Source of the DNA: Gemmatimonadota bacterium
GTDB lineage: Bacteria; Gemmatimonadota; Gemmatimonadetes; Gemmatimonadales; Gemmatimonadaceae
Direction: 5' to 3'
DNA: 64,000 bases
Assembly (NCBI GenBank): GCA_028287235.1
Contig: JAQBQB010000025.1
Location: 124,001-188,000, forward strand
The position numbers were made by a program, and so were the translations under genes. The notes beneath the pieces were generated by a model. The model had not been told where the DNA came from. It was given only the letters and a program-made list of their open reading frames with translations, and made no database searches. Below are positions 32,693 to 40,547 of this stretch, piece by piece; within the stretch, counting starts at the first letter, position 1; each line of letters opens with the position of its first letter.

Positions 32693-34705
32693 ATGCGTCG
32701 CCACCGCGCCGCGTCACTCCTGCTCGTCTGCCTTGCCCTTCCGCTCGCCGCCCAATCGGCGAAGCGCGCGCTCCGCGTGGGCGACATGTACAAGCTGAAG
32801 AACGTCGGCGATCCGCAGATCTCGCCGGAAGGGAAGTGGGTGGCCTACACCGTGAGCACCACCGACTCGGTGAAGGACAAGGGCGACACCGACATCTGGA
32901 TGACGAGCTGGGACGGCGCGCAAACGATTCAGGTCACGTCGTCGCCCGACGGTGAGAGCTCGCCGCGCTGGAGTCCCGACGGCAAGTACCTCGCGTTCCT
33001 TTCGTCGCGGCAAGGGGGCAAGGGCTCGCAGCTCTGGCTGCTCGACCGCCAAGGCGGCGAGGCGAAGCGGATCAGCGAGCTGAAGTCGGGTATTAGAGAA
33101 TACGAGTGGTCGCCCGACAGCAAGCGGATGGCCATCGTGATGAACGATCCGTCGCCCGAGGCTGATTCGTCGAAGAAGCCCAAGCCCATCGTGCTCGACC
33201 GCTACCATTTCAAGAGCGACGCGGGCGGCTACCTCGACTCGACGCACGCCCACCTCTACGTGTTCGATCTCGCCACGCGCAAAGCCGAAATCGTCACGCC
33301 CGGGCTGTGGGACGAGAGCACCCCCGCCTGGTCGCCCGACGGACGGAGAATCGCCTTCGAGAGCAAGCGCGTGCCGGGCGACCTCGATCACTCCAACAAC
33401 TCCGACGTGTACGTCGTCGAGGCGCGCGCCAACGCCGTGGCGAAGCAACTCACCACGTTCGCCGGTCCCGACGGTGGACCGCTCGCCTGGAGCCCCGACG
33501 GGTCGACTATCGCCTATCTGCAGGGAAGCGAGCCCAAATTCAGCGCGTACAACGAGGATCGGCTCGCCCTCATCCCCGCCGCGGGCGGCACTCCGCGCAT
33601 CCTCACCGCGGCGCTCGACCGTCCGGTGACGGAACCGCATTTCAGCCCGGACGGGAAGTCGATCGTTTTCCTCTACACCGACGACCGCGCGCGCTACATC
33701 GGCCGCATTCCGGTGGCCGGCGGCGCCGTCCAGAACCTGCTCGACGGTCGTCACGTCATTGGCGCGTACACGATTGCGCCCGATGGAAAAACCGCGATTC
33801 TCAAGGCCACCGCCGCGCAGCCCTCGGAAGTGTTCGCATTCGACAATGGTGAGCTGCGGCAACTGTCGCACCAGAACGATGCGTGGCTCTCGGAGGTGCA
33901 GTTGGGCACCACCGAGGACGTCAGCTTCAAGGCGAAGGACGGCAACGAAGCGCACGCCTTGCTCGTGAAGCCGGTGGGCTATGTCGCCGGCCAGAAAGTT
34001 CCGCTGTTGCTGCGCATTCACGGCGGACCGAACGGACAGGACGCGCATTCGTTCATGTTCGAGCGCGAGCTGTTCGCGGCGAACGGTTACGCCGTGTTGA
34101 ACGTGAACTATCGCGGAAGCAACGGCCGGGGCGAGAAATATCAGCAGGCGATCTTCGCCGACTGGGGGAACAAGGAGGTGCTCGATCTCCTCGCCGGCGT
34201 GGACTACGCGGTATCGATCGGCGTGGCCGATCCCGACCGACTGGGCATTGGCGGCTGGAGCTACGGCGGCATCCTCACCGACTATTCGATCGCGACGACC
34301 AATCGGTTCAAGGCCGCGATCTCTGGCGCCGGCAGCGCGCTTCAGCTCTCGATGTACGGTTCCGACCAGTACATCTATCAATACGAGAACGAGCTCGGTG
34401 CGCCGTGGAAGTCACAGGATCTCTGGATCAAGCTGTCGTATCCGTTCTTCCATGCCGACCGCATCACCACGCCCACGATGTTCCTGGGCGGCGACAAGGA
34501 CTTCAACGTTCCGGTCATCGGCGGCGAGCAGATGTACCAGGCGCTCCGCAGCCTCAACGTGCCCACGCAACTGATCGTTTATCCAAACCAGCACCACGGG
34601 CTGTCGCTCCCGAGTTTCAACTACGATCGGCTGGAGCGGTATCTGGGGTGGTATGACAGATATCTAAAGACCGGGTCGGTGCAGGCGGGAGCGGTGCGGC
34701 CGTAG
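32693..34705 (+). CDS. Secreted S9 family prolyl oligopeptidase-type peptidase
   Basis: 670 residues from the ATG at 32693 with GGAGAAA in front. A signal peptide (about 1-20) precedes a beta-propeller with repeated SPDGKW/WSPDGK/FSPDGK blades (about 40-400), then an alpha/beta-hydrolase domain with the serine in GGWSYGG (about Ser523), Asp in GGDKDFNVP (about 601) and His in HHGLS (about 634-635). This is the dipeptidyl/acylaminoacyl peptidase layout. A long plus-strand frame extends the ORF upstream to 30899, but that part is the antisense of the amidohydrolase gene and is not coding. Confidence 0.93.
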   Translation: MRRHRAASLLLVCLALPLAAQSAKRALRVGDMYKLKNVGDPQISPEGKWVAYTVSTTDSVKDKGDTDIWMTSWDGAQTIQVTSSPDGESSPRWSPDGKYLAFLSSRQGGKGSQLWLLDRQGGEAKRISELKSGIREYEWSPDSKRMAIVMNDPSPEADSSKKPKPIVLDRYHFKSDAGGYLDSTHAHLYVFDLATRKAEIVTPGLWDESTPAWSPDGRRIAFESKRVPGDLDHSNNSDVYVVEARANAVAKQLTTFAGPDGGPLAWSPDGSTIAYLQGSEPKFSAYNEDRLALIPAAGGTPRILTAALDRPVTEPHFSPDGKSIVFLYTDDRARYIGRIPVAGGAVQNLLDGRHVIGAYTIAPDGKTAILKATAAQPSEVFAFDNGELRQLSHQNDAWLSEVQLGTTEDVSFKAKDGNEAHALLVKPVGYVAGQKVPLLLRIHGGPNGQDAHSFMFERELFAANGYAVLNVNYRGSNGRGEKYQQAIFADWGNKEVLDLLAGVDYAVSIGVADPDRLGIGGWSYGGILTDYSIATTNRFKAAISGAGSALQLSMYGSDQYIYQYENELGAPWKSQDLWIKLSYPFFHADRITTPTMFLGGDKDFNVPVIGGEQMYQALRSLNVPTQLIVYPNQHHGLSLPSFNYDRLERYLGWYDRYLKTGSVQAGAVRP

Positions 34706-34762
34706 AGCGGGTCTCGCCGCCGCCCGGCATTCCGATATCGGAAACGGCAGCTTGCAAGCGCC

Positions 34763-35245
34763 TCAGAGCGGCAGTCTGAGAAAGGTCAGCGCCACGCCCT
34801 CTCGGAAGAAATCGGGCACCCGCGCCTCCTCCTTGAACCCGTGCTGGCGCAACAGCGCCAGCACGGTGCCCAGCGCCGGATCGTCCGGCATCTCGGCGAG
34901 CATGAAGCGCGCACCCGCGGCGCGCGACGCGTCGCTCATCGCGCGCATCAGGCGTTGGCCCACGTCGTCGGCCTGCACGCCCGGCACGAGCACCGCGGTG
35001 TGCAGGCGCGCCCCGCCTTTGGTGCCGGCGATCGTTCCGTAGAGCACGAGGCCGGCGACCGTGCCGTCGCGCGCGATGACGAGCGCGCGATGCTCGGGGT
35101 CGTTGCCGCGCTCGGCGAGCTCCAACACTTCGAGCGCGCGGTCGATGTACGGTGTGACACCGAGCGCACCCATGAGCAGCGTTCGCGTGCCCTGGGCATC
35201 TTCGGGCAGCAGCGCCCGCGGATCACGGTCGAAGTAGCCCGGCAC
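34763..35245 (-). CDS. GNAT-family acetyltransferase-like protein
   Basis: 160 residues from a GTG at 35245, one base after the lpdA stop. The GNAT core is visible with RALVIARDGTVAGLVLYGT, RLHTAVLVPGVQADDVGQRLMRAM (acetyl-CoA segment) and a C-terminal LLRQHGFKEEARVPDFFREG. The Q/R-x-x-G-x-G/A loop is degenerate, so activity is likely but not certain. A longer frame upstream runs antisense into lpdA and is not used. Its genomic link to lpdA is probably accidental or reflects operon read-through. Confidence 0.75.
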   Translation of the reverse strand: MPGYFDRDPRALLPEDAQGTRTLLMGALGVTPYIDRALEVLELAERGNDPEHRALVIARDGTVAGLVLYGTIAGTKGGARLHTAVLVPGVQADDVGQRLMRAMSDASRAAGARFMLAEMPDDPALGTVLALLRQHGFKEEARVPDFFREGVALTFLRLPL

Positions 35246-35246
35246 G

Positions 35247-36698
35247 TCAGATGTGGATGGCGCGGCCGAGAACGGCGAGCGCCGCTTCCTTCGTCGTCTC
35301 GGACAGCGTCGGGTGTGCGTGCACGGTGACGGCAATGTCTTCCGACGATCCGCGATACTCGAAGGCCAGCACGACTTCGGAGATGAGCTCCGAGACGTTC
35401 GGTCCGATCATGTGCGCGCCGAGCAACTCGTCGGTCTTCGCGTCCGCGATGAATTTCACGAAGCCGGTGGTATCGCCCATCGAGCGCGCGCGGCCGTTCG
35501 CCGAGAAGGGGAACTTGCCCGTGCGATATTCGCGGCCGCTCTCCTTCACCTGCTGTTCGGTGAGCCCGACTGCCGCGATCTCCGGCCAGGTATACACGAC
35601 GCCCGGGATCGACTTGTAGTGCATGTGCACTTTCTGTCCAGCGATCACCTCGGCGGCAATCACCCCTTCATCCTCGGCCTTGTGCGCCAGCATCGGGCCT
35701 GGCACGCAGTCGCCGATCGCGAAGACGTTCGGCAGGTTGGTGCGCATCTGGTCGTCGACGAGGATCTCGCCGCGCTTGCCGACGTTGAGGCCGAGCGCCT
35801 TCACGTCGATGCCGTTCGTCGACGGCCGCCGGCCGACGGACACGAGCACGTAGTCGCCCTCGATCCGCTCGGCCTTGCCGTCCTTCTCGACCTCGATGAA
35901 CACGCCGGTCTCGGTGCGTCCGCCGTTGGTGACGCGCGTGCCGGTGCGAATGTCGAGGCCCTGCTTCTTGAAGGTCTTGTCGGCTTCCTTCACCACGTCG
36001 TCGTCCATGCCCGGCAGGATCGCGGGCAGCAGCTCGACCACGGTGACCTTGGCGCCGAGCCGCTTCCACACGGAGCCGAGCTCGAGGCCAATGACGCCGC
36101 CGCCGATGACGATGAGGTGCTTGGGGACCTGCGGAATCTTGAGCGCGCCGACGTTGGAGAGAACCCGCTCTTCGTCGAATTTGAGGAAGGGGAGCTCGAT
36201 CGGTACGGAGCCGGTGGCGATGATGACGTGCTTTGCCTGATAGGTCGCGATCTTCTCAGCGGGGGGGCCCCCCGCCGCACCGCCGGTCGTCACTTCGACC
36301 ACGTTCCCGGCCAACAGCGTTCCGCGCCCCTTGGCCCACGTGATCTTGTTCTTCCGAAAGAGGAACTCGATGCCCTTGGTGTTCTGCCCGACGACGTCGT
36401 CCTTCCGCTTGAGCATCGTGGACAGATCGAGGCTCAGCTGCCCGATGCCGATGCCATGTGCCGCCGCCGCGTGTTGAGCAAACTCATAATGCTCGGACGA
36501 CGAGAGCAGCGCCTTCGACGGAATGCAACCGACGTTGACGCACGTGCCGCCCAGCGTCTTGTCCATCTCGACGCAGACGGTGTTGAGCCCGAGCTGCGCG
36601 GCGCGGATCGCGGCGACGTAACCGCCGGGTCCGCCGCCAATGATGACGACGTCGGCAGGCGTGGGCGAAACGGGGGAGGGGGAGGCGGAAGTTCCCAT
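35247..36698 (-). CDS. lpdA: Dihydrolipoyl dehydrogenase (E3)
   Basis: 483 residues. The FAD Rossmann motif is VVIIGGGPGGYVAA (about 17-30), the redox disulfide is in GGTCVNVGCIPSK (Cys53 and Cys58), the NAD motif is VIGGGVIGLELG, and the C-terminal active-site His-Glu pair is in HAHPTLSE. E3 reoxidises dihydrolipoyl groups of 2-oxo acid dehydrogenases. The gene lies about 150 bp downstream of the 2-oxoglutarate dehydrogenase E2 gene on the same strand, so they form one functional set with a hairpin between. The GNAT-like gene follows. Confidence 0.96.
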   Translation of the reverse strand: MGTSASPSPVSPTPADVVIIGGGPGGYVAAIRAAQLGLNTVCVEMDKTLGGTCVNVGCIPSKALLSSSEHYEFAQHAAAAHGIGIGQLSLDLSTMLKRKDDVVGQNTKGIEFLFRKNKITWAKGRGTLLAGNVVEVTTGGAAGGPPAEKIATYQAKHVIIATGSVPIELPFLKFDEERVLSNVGALKIPQVPKHLIVIGGGVIGLELGSVWKRLGAKVTVVELLPAILPGMDDDVVKEADKTFKKQGLDIRTGTRVTNGGRTETGVFIEVEKDGKAERIEGDYVLVSVGRRPSTNGIDVKALGLNVGKRGEILVDDQMRTNLPNVFAIGDCVPGPMLAHKAEDEGVIAAEVIAGQKVHMHYKSIPGVVYTWPEIAAVGLTEQQVKESGREYRTGKFPFSANGRARSMGDTTGFVKFIADAKTDELLGAHMIGPNVSELISEVVLAFEYRGSSEDIAVTVHAHPTLSETTKEAALAVLGRAIHI

Positions 36699-36760
36699 GA
36701 CGAATTGAGGGTGAGCGAACTACCCGAATTCTAACCTCGCTGCGCGACCGCGCTCAAACG

Positions 36761-36791
36761 ACGAAGGGCCGGACATTGTCCGGCCCTTCGT
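36761..36791. terminator. Perfect hairpin between sucB and lpdA
   Basis: ACGAAGGGCCGGAC pairs with GTCCGGCCCTTCGT over 14 bp with an ATT loop. No T-run follows on either strand, so it may attenuate rather than fully stop transcription from sucB into lpdA. Confidence 0.5.
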
Positions 36792-36809
36792 GTGCGCAAA
36801 AATCAACAG

Positions 36810-36853
36810 CCGATCGATAGCCGGTCGGTAGCCGGTCGATAGCCGGTCAGTCG
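36810..36853. repeat. 11-bp tandem repeat (four units) at the sucB 3' end
   Basis: Units CCGATCGATAG, CCGGTCGGTAG, CCGGTCGATAG and CCGGTCAGTCG follow each other without gaps. The last unit overlaps the sucB stop codon (36847-36849) and last codons. The start word CCGAT/CCGGT also resembles the unit upstream of gyrA. Confidence 0.6.
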
Positions 36854-38124
36854 ACGAGCATCGACGCCGGATCTTCCATCAGCTCCTTGACGCGCACGAG
36901 GAAGAGCACGGCCTGCTGCCCGTCGATGATGCGATGGTCATACGACAGCGCGACGTACATCATCGGTCGGATCTCCACCTTGCCGTCGATCGCCACCGGC
37001 CGATCCTGCGTCTTGTGCAGGCCGAGGATGCCGACCTGCGGGTAGTTGATGATCGGCGTGGAGACGAGCGAGCCGAACACGCCGCCGTTCGTGATGGTGA
37101 ACGTGCCGCCGGTGAGATCGTCCATCGCGAGCTTGCCGTCGCGTGCGCGCTTGGCGACCGCCCCGATGTCGCGCGAGATCTCGAGCATCCCTTTGCGGTC
37201 GGCGTCTTTCACGTTCGGGACGACGAGACCCGCGTCGGACGCGACGGCGATTCCCATGTTCACGTAATGCTTGTAGACGATCGTATCGCCGTCGATCTGC
37301 GCGTTCACGGTGGGATACGCCTTGAGCGCCATGCACGCCGCCTTCACGAAGAAGGGCATGAACGACAGCTTGACGCCGTGCTCCTTCTCGATCTTCTCCT
37401 TCAGCCGCTCACGGACCGCGATGACGGCCGTCATGTCGATCTCGTTGAACGTCGTGAGATGCGCCGTCTGATGCTGCGATTCGAGGAGATGTTCGGCGAT
37501 GCGCTTCCGGCGCGTCGTCATCTTCTCGCGCGTTTCACGGGAGGAAGCGGGAGGAGGAACGGGCGAAGGGGGAACGGCTGCTGGCTTTGCAGGCTCAGCC
37601 TTCGCCGGCTGACCACCTTGCTCGATCACGTCCGGCTTGCTGACCACGCCACCGCGGCCTGTTCCTTGGACGGTCCCAAGATCGACGCCCTTTTCGGCCG
37701 CAACCCGCTGGGCCGCGGGCGACGCGCGCACTTCACCCGAAGGCGCTGGGGCAGGCGCAGGCGCAGGTGGAGTTGCAGGTGCCGGCGCGGCTGCCGGTGC
37801 TGCCTTCGCGGGCTCCGCGGGCTGCGCCGTCTTCGCAGGAGCAGCCTCTCCCTTCTTCGCGCTTCCCCCGTCCCCCACAGCCGCCGAAGCGCCCTCCTCG
37901 ATCTCGGCGAGCACGTCGTCCACCTTCACGACGTCGCCCTCGGCGTGCGCTTGCCTCGACAGCACGCCCGCGGTCATCGCCGGCACTTCGACGGTGATCT
38001 TGTCCGTCTCGAGCTCAACGAGTGTATCGCCAACGGCGATCGGATCGCCTGGCTTCTTCAACCACCGCGAGATCGTCGCTTCGACGATCGATTCACCCAG
38101 CGGAGGCACCTTGATGACAGTCAT
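36847..38124 (-). CDS. sucB: Dihydrolipoyllysine succinyltransferase, E2 of 2-oxoglutarate dehydrogenase
   Basis: 425 residues from the ATG at 38124. One lipoyl domain (lysine about 42 in [11 protein letters not shown]), a Pro/Ala/Lys-rich linker, a peripheral subunit-binding domain ([18 protein letters not shown]), a second linker, and the acyltransferase domain with HxxxDG at SYDHRIIDG (about His397). The substrate-type pattern ([10 protein letters not shown] and FMPFFVKA) is of the succinyl type. The longer in-frame upstream start at 38202 runs into the divergent gene and is rejected. It works with lpdA and an E1 gene not in the window. Confidence 0.95.
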   Translation of the reverse strand: MTVIKVPPLGESIVEATISRWLKKPGDPIAVGDTLVELETDKITVEVPAMTAGVLSRQAHAEGDVVKVDDVLAEIEEGASAAVGDGGSAKKGEAAPAKTAQPAEPAKAAPAAAPAPATPPAPAPAPAPSGEVRASPAAQRVAAEKGVDLGTVQGTGRGGVVSKPDVIEQGGQPAKAEPAKPAAVPPSPVPPPASSRETREKMTTRRKRIAEHLLESQHQTAHLTTFNEIDMTAVIAVRERLKEKIEKEHGVKLSFMPFFVKAACMALKAYPTVNAQIDGDTIVYKHYVNMGIAVASDAGLVVPNVKDADRKGMLEISRDIGAVAKRARDGKLAMDDLTGGTFTITNGGVFGSLVSTPIINYPQVGILGLHKTQDRPVAIDGKVEIRPMMYVALSYDHRIIDGQQAVLFLVRVKELMEDPASMLVD

Positions 38125-38192
38125 TCGACGGAGCCGCAGAACGGTTAAGTTGGATTCGACCGCCTGAATATAACGGTGCCTCCCCCCTCCTC

Positions 38193-39227
38193 GTGCAAGC
38201 ACTCACGATCTCCAGCCACGGCGGGCTCGATCGCATCGAGCTTCGCGACGACCTTCCGATTCCCGAGCTTCGCAAGCCGGACGACGTTCGCATCCGCGTG
38301 CGCGCGGCCGCGCTCAATCATCTCGACCTGTTCATGGTTGGCGGGTTGCCGGGCATCTCGATGACACCGCCCTGGATCCTCGGCGCCGACGCGTGCGGCG
38401 TCGTCGACGCGGCCGGGCCCACGGCTGGTTTCTCGGTGGGTGACTATGTCATCGTGAACCCGGGGCTCAGCGACCGTACCTGCGACTACTGTCTCGAGGG
38501 CGAGCAGCCGCTCTGCCCTCGCTTCGGCATCCTCGGCGAGCATTTCCCTGGTACGATGGCGGAGCTCGTCGTCGTTCCCGCGCCGAACGTGCGCGTCATT
38601 CCGGAGACGATCCCACCGGAGCAGGCCGCCGCGTTCTCGCTCGCCACACTCACCGCGTGGCGGATGATCGTGACGCGCGCCGGCGTGCAGCCGGGCGAGA
38701 ACGTGTTGATCTGGGGCATCGGCGGCGGAGTCGCGCTTGCCGCCCTGGAGATCTGCAAGAACATCGGTGCGCGCGTCTGGGCGGTGTCGGGGAGCAACGA
38801 CAAGCTTCGTCGCGCCGGAGAGCTCGGCGCCGACGAGCTGCTCAACCGCAACGAAGTCGACGTCGCCAAGGTGATCCGCCAGCGCACGAACAAGCGCGGC
38901 ATGGACGTCGTGGTCGACAACGTGGGCCAGGCAACGTGGGCGCAGTCGCTGCTCGCGCTCGGCAAGCGTGGCCGGCTCGTCACCTGCGGCGGAACGTCGG
39001 GCCCCCTCCTCGAGACCGACGTACGCCGGCTGTTCTGGAACCAATGGTCGATCCTCGGCTCCACGATGGGCAACGACGCGGAATACGACGCAATTGTCGG
39101 CGAGCTGCGCGCCGGCCGGCTGCTGCCGCCGGTGGACAGCGTCCATGCGCTGCGCGACGGCCGCGCCGCGTTCGAGCGGCTGGCGAGCGCGCAGCAATTC
39201 GGAAAGGTCGTGGTGCGCGTCTCGTGA
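38193..39227 (+). CDS. Zinc-type alcohol dehydrogenase/quinone oxidoreductase (MDR superfamily)
   Basis: 344 residues from a GTG at 38193. The catalytic domain has [14 protein letters not shown] and a structural-zinc-like loop with cysteines ([17 protein letters not shown]). The NAD(P) domain has the fingerprint [16 protein letters not shown] (AXGXGG-like). Reaction: NAD(P)-dependent alcohol or quinone oxidoreduction, substrate unknown. It is divergent from sucB with 68 bp between, and overlaps the next small gene by 4 bp (GTGA). Confidence 0.88.
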   Translation: MQALTISSHGGLDRIELRDDLPIPELRKPDDVRIRVRAAALNHLDLFMVGGLPGISMTPPWILGADACGVVDAAGPTAGFSVGDYVIVNPGLSDRTCDYCLEGEQPLCPRFGILGEHFPGTMAELVVVPAPNVRVIPETIPPEQAAAFSLATLTAWRMIVTRAGVQPGENVLIWGIGGGVALAALEICKNIGARVWAVSGSNDKLRRAGELGADELLNRNEVDVAKVIRQRTNKRGMDVVVDNVGQATWAQSLLALGKRGRLVTCGGTSGPLLETDVRRLFWNQWSILGSTMGNDAEYDAIVGELRAGRLLPPVDSVHALRDGRAAFERLASAQQFGKVVVRVS

Positions 39228-39451
39228 GCGACGCCACCGCGCGGTTCGACCTGGACGAGGAGCGGGTCATCCGCGACGCGTACGCGCGGGGTGAGGCGCC
39301 AAAATGCCCGCGCGACGGTGCGGCGATGACCGTCCGCAGCATCGGCGGCGGCTCGTTCGGCCTCGGCTACTCGCGCAAGCGCGAATGGCTCATCTGTCCC
39401 ACCTGCAAGCGCAGCGTGATCTTCGACCTCAAGCGGGGGACGCGAAACTAG
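39224..39451 (+). CDS. Small zinc-ribbon-type protein (75 aa)
   Basis: 75 residues from a GTG at 39224 that overlaps the MDR gene stop. The C-terminal part has one cysteine in PKCPRDGAAM and two in LICPTCKRSV. Only three cysteines of a ribbon are visible, so a metal site is possible but incomplete. The basic central GGGSFGLGYSRKREW could bind nucleic acid. Translation is coupled to the oxidoreductase. Its function is not known. Confidence 0.7.
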   Translation: MSDATARFDLDEERVIRDAYARGEAPKCPRDGAAMTVRSIGGGSFGLGYSRKREWLICPTCKRSVIFDLKRGTRN

Positions 39452-39473
39452 CTTGGCCCTATAGATTCCCCTC

Positions 39474-40295
39474 ATGCTACAAGACACGACGAACTTCGGC
39501 GACCGTCTGCAGGGCAGCTTTTCACAGGTCTTCGGGCAGACGCTTCCCGCGCTGCTCGGCGCACTGGTCATTCTCTTCGCGGGCTATCTGCTCGCGAAGG
39601 TGCTGGAGAAGCTCACCGAGCGCGGGCTCAGGCGCATTCGGCTGAACCACCTGCTGGAGCGCGGTGGCGTGACCCAGGCGGTGGAGCGCTCGGGAACGCA
39701 CGTGAATCCCACGCGCGTGCTGGCCAATCTCGTGTTCTGGCTGGTGATGTTCACGGTGATCCTGCTCGCCGCGAACGCGTTGGGGCTCGACTCGCTCGCC
39801 AACGTGGTGTCGACGCTCGTGAGCTACATCCCGAGCGTGATCGCGGCGATCGTGATCATCCTCGTGGGCATCGTGCTCGGCGGGTTCGTGGGCGGCTTGA
39901 TCGCCGCCTCGGCCGGCGCGGTGCACGGCGGACGCGCGCTGGCGCGCATCGGCCGCGGCGGCGTGCTGCTTCTCGCCGTATTCATGGCGCTGCAGGAGCT
40001 CGGCATCGCCACCGACATCGTGACGACGGCGTTCGCGATCCTCTTCGGCGCGATCGCGCTGGCCTTGGCGCTGTCGTTCGGGTTGGGCAACCGCGAGCTG
40101 GCGGGGGAAGTCACGCGCGAGTGGTACGAGCGGTATCGTCGCGAGCGCGCCGAAGCGGAGGCGCGCGAGGCGAAGGAAGAAGCGCTGGCCGAGGCCGAGC
40201 TCGACGCGGAGGAAGAGGAGGCTCAGCTGCGCGACATCGCGCGCCGAGAGACGCCGCCGAAGTCCCCGCCGGCGCCGCCGACCCCGCCCGAGTAA
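39474..40295 (+). CDS. Mechanosensitive-channel-like membrane protein
   Basis: 273 residues. Four hydrophobic segments are visible (about 23-45, 82-105, 115-145, 158-205), ordered like the small conserved TM-helix family that is found in MscS-type proteins, with Gly-rich VIILVGIVLGGFVGGLI and AIALALALSFGLGNRE. The C-terminal 65 residues are a strongly charged Glu/Arg coiled coil and a Pro tail, probably cytoplasmic. It likely responds to membrane tension or is a scaffold, but the MscS beta domain is missing. A strong terminator follows. Confidence 0.8.
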   Translation: MLQDTTNFGDRLQGSFSQVFGQTLPALLGALVILFAGYLLAKVLEKLTERGLRRIRLNHLLERGGVTQAVERSGTHVNPTRVLANLVFWLVMFTVILLAANALGLDSLANVVSTLVSYIPSVIAAIVIILVGIVLGGFVGGLIAASAGAVHGGRALARIGRGGVLLLAVFMALQELGIATDIVTTAFAILFGAIALALALSFGLGNRELAGEVTREWYERYRRERAEAEAREAKEEALAEAELDAEEEEAQLRDIARRETPPKSPPAPPTPPE

Positions 40296-40322
40296 GCGAC
40301 TCGGGCCGCTGCCTTGGACTGG

Positions 40323-40351
40323 AAAGGGCGCCCTGGAATGGCGCCCTTTTT
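40323..40351 (+). terminator. Rho-independent terminator after the membrane protein
   Basis: Stem AAAGGGCGCC with GGCGCCCTTT (10 bp, perfect), a 7-nt loop and five T's. Confidence 0.85.
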
Positions 40352-40352
40352 C

Positions 40353-40547
40353 GTGTCCACACGACTCAGAAATGTGACTGGCGAAAGTCGTTGTAAATCA
40401 ATGACTTACACAAACACCCGTCCGTTGCGTTTCGCTGTGTTTTCGGGTACATTTCAAAGTCTGGGAAAGTCCCCTTTTTAGTCGACCGATGCGGCGTTTT
40501 ACTCCCGTGTCCGATAGCCGACTGCCGACAGCCGACAGCTCTCAATA
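40353..40547 (+). promoter_or_regulatory. AT-richer leader/promoter region upstream of gyrA
   Basis: A 195-bp gap between a terminator and gyrA with lower GC than the genes. It contains the imperfect dyad TGTAA-9-TTACA (about 40390-40410), T-rich stretches, and a heptamer array just before the ATG. No single promoter can be named with confidence, but it must contain the gyrA promoter. Confidence 0.4.
40511..40538. repeat. Four tandem heptamers CCGANNG just upstream of gyrA
   Basis: CCGATAG, CCGACTG, CCGACAG and CCGACAG are contiguous, 9 bp before the gyrA ATG. Only positions 5-6 vary. No GGAG-like ribosome site is visible in the same stretch. Confidence 0.6.

Noticed and set aside
34731-34742. 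Perfect palindrome TCCGATATCGGA between convergent genes
   Set aside because: It is short, without a T-run, and a 12-bp palindrome can occur by chance; no role can be supported.
40511-40538. CRISPR array
   Set aside because: Units are 7 bp without spacers; no cas genes are in the window. The same holds for the other tandem repeats.
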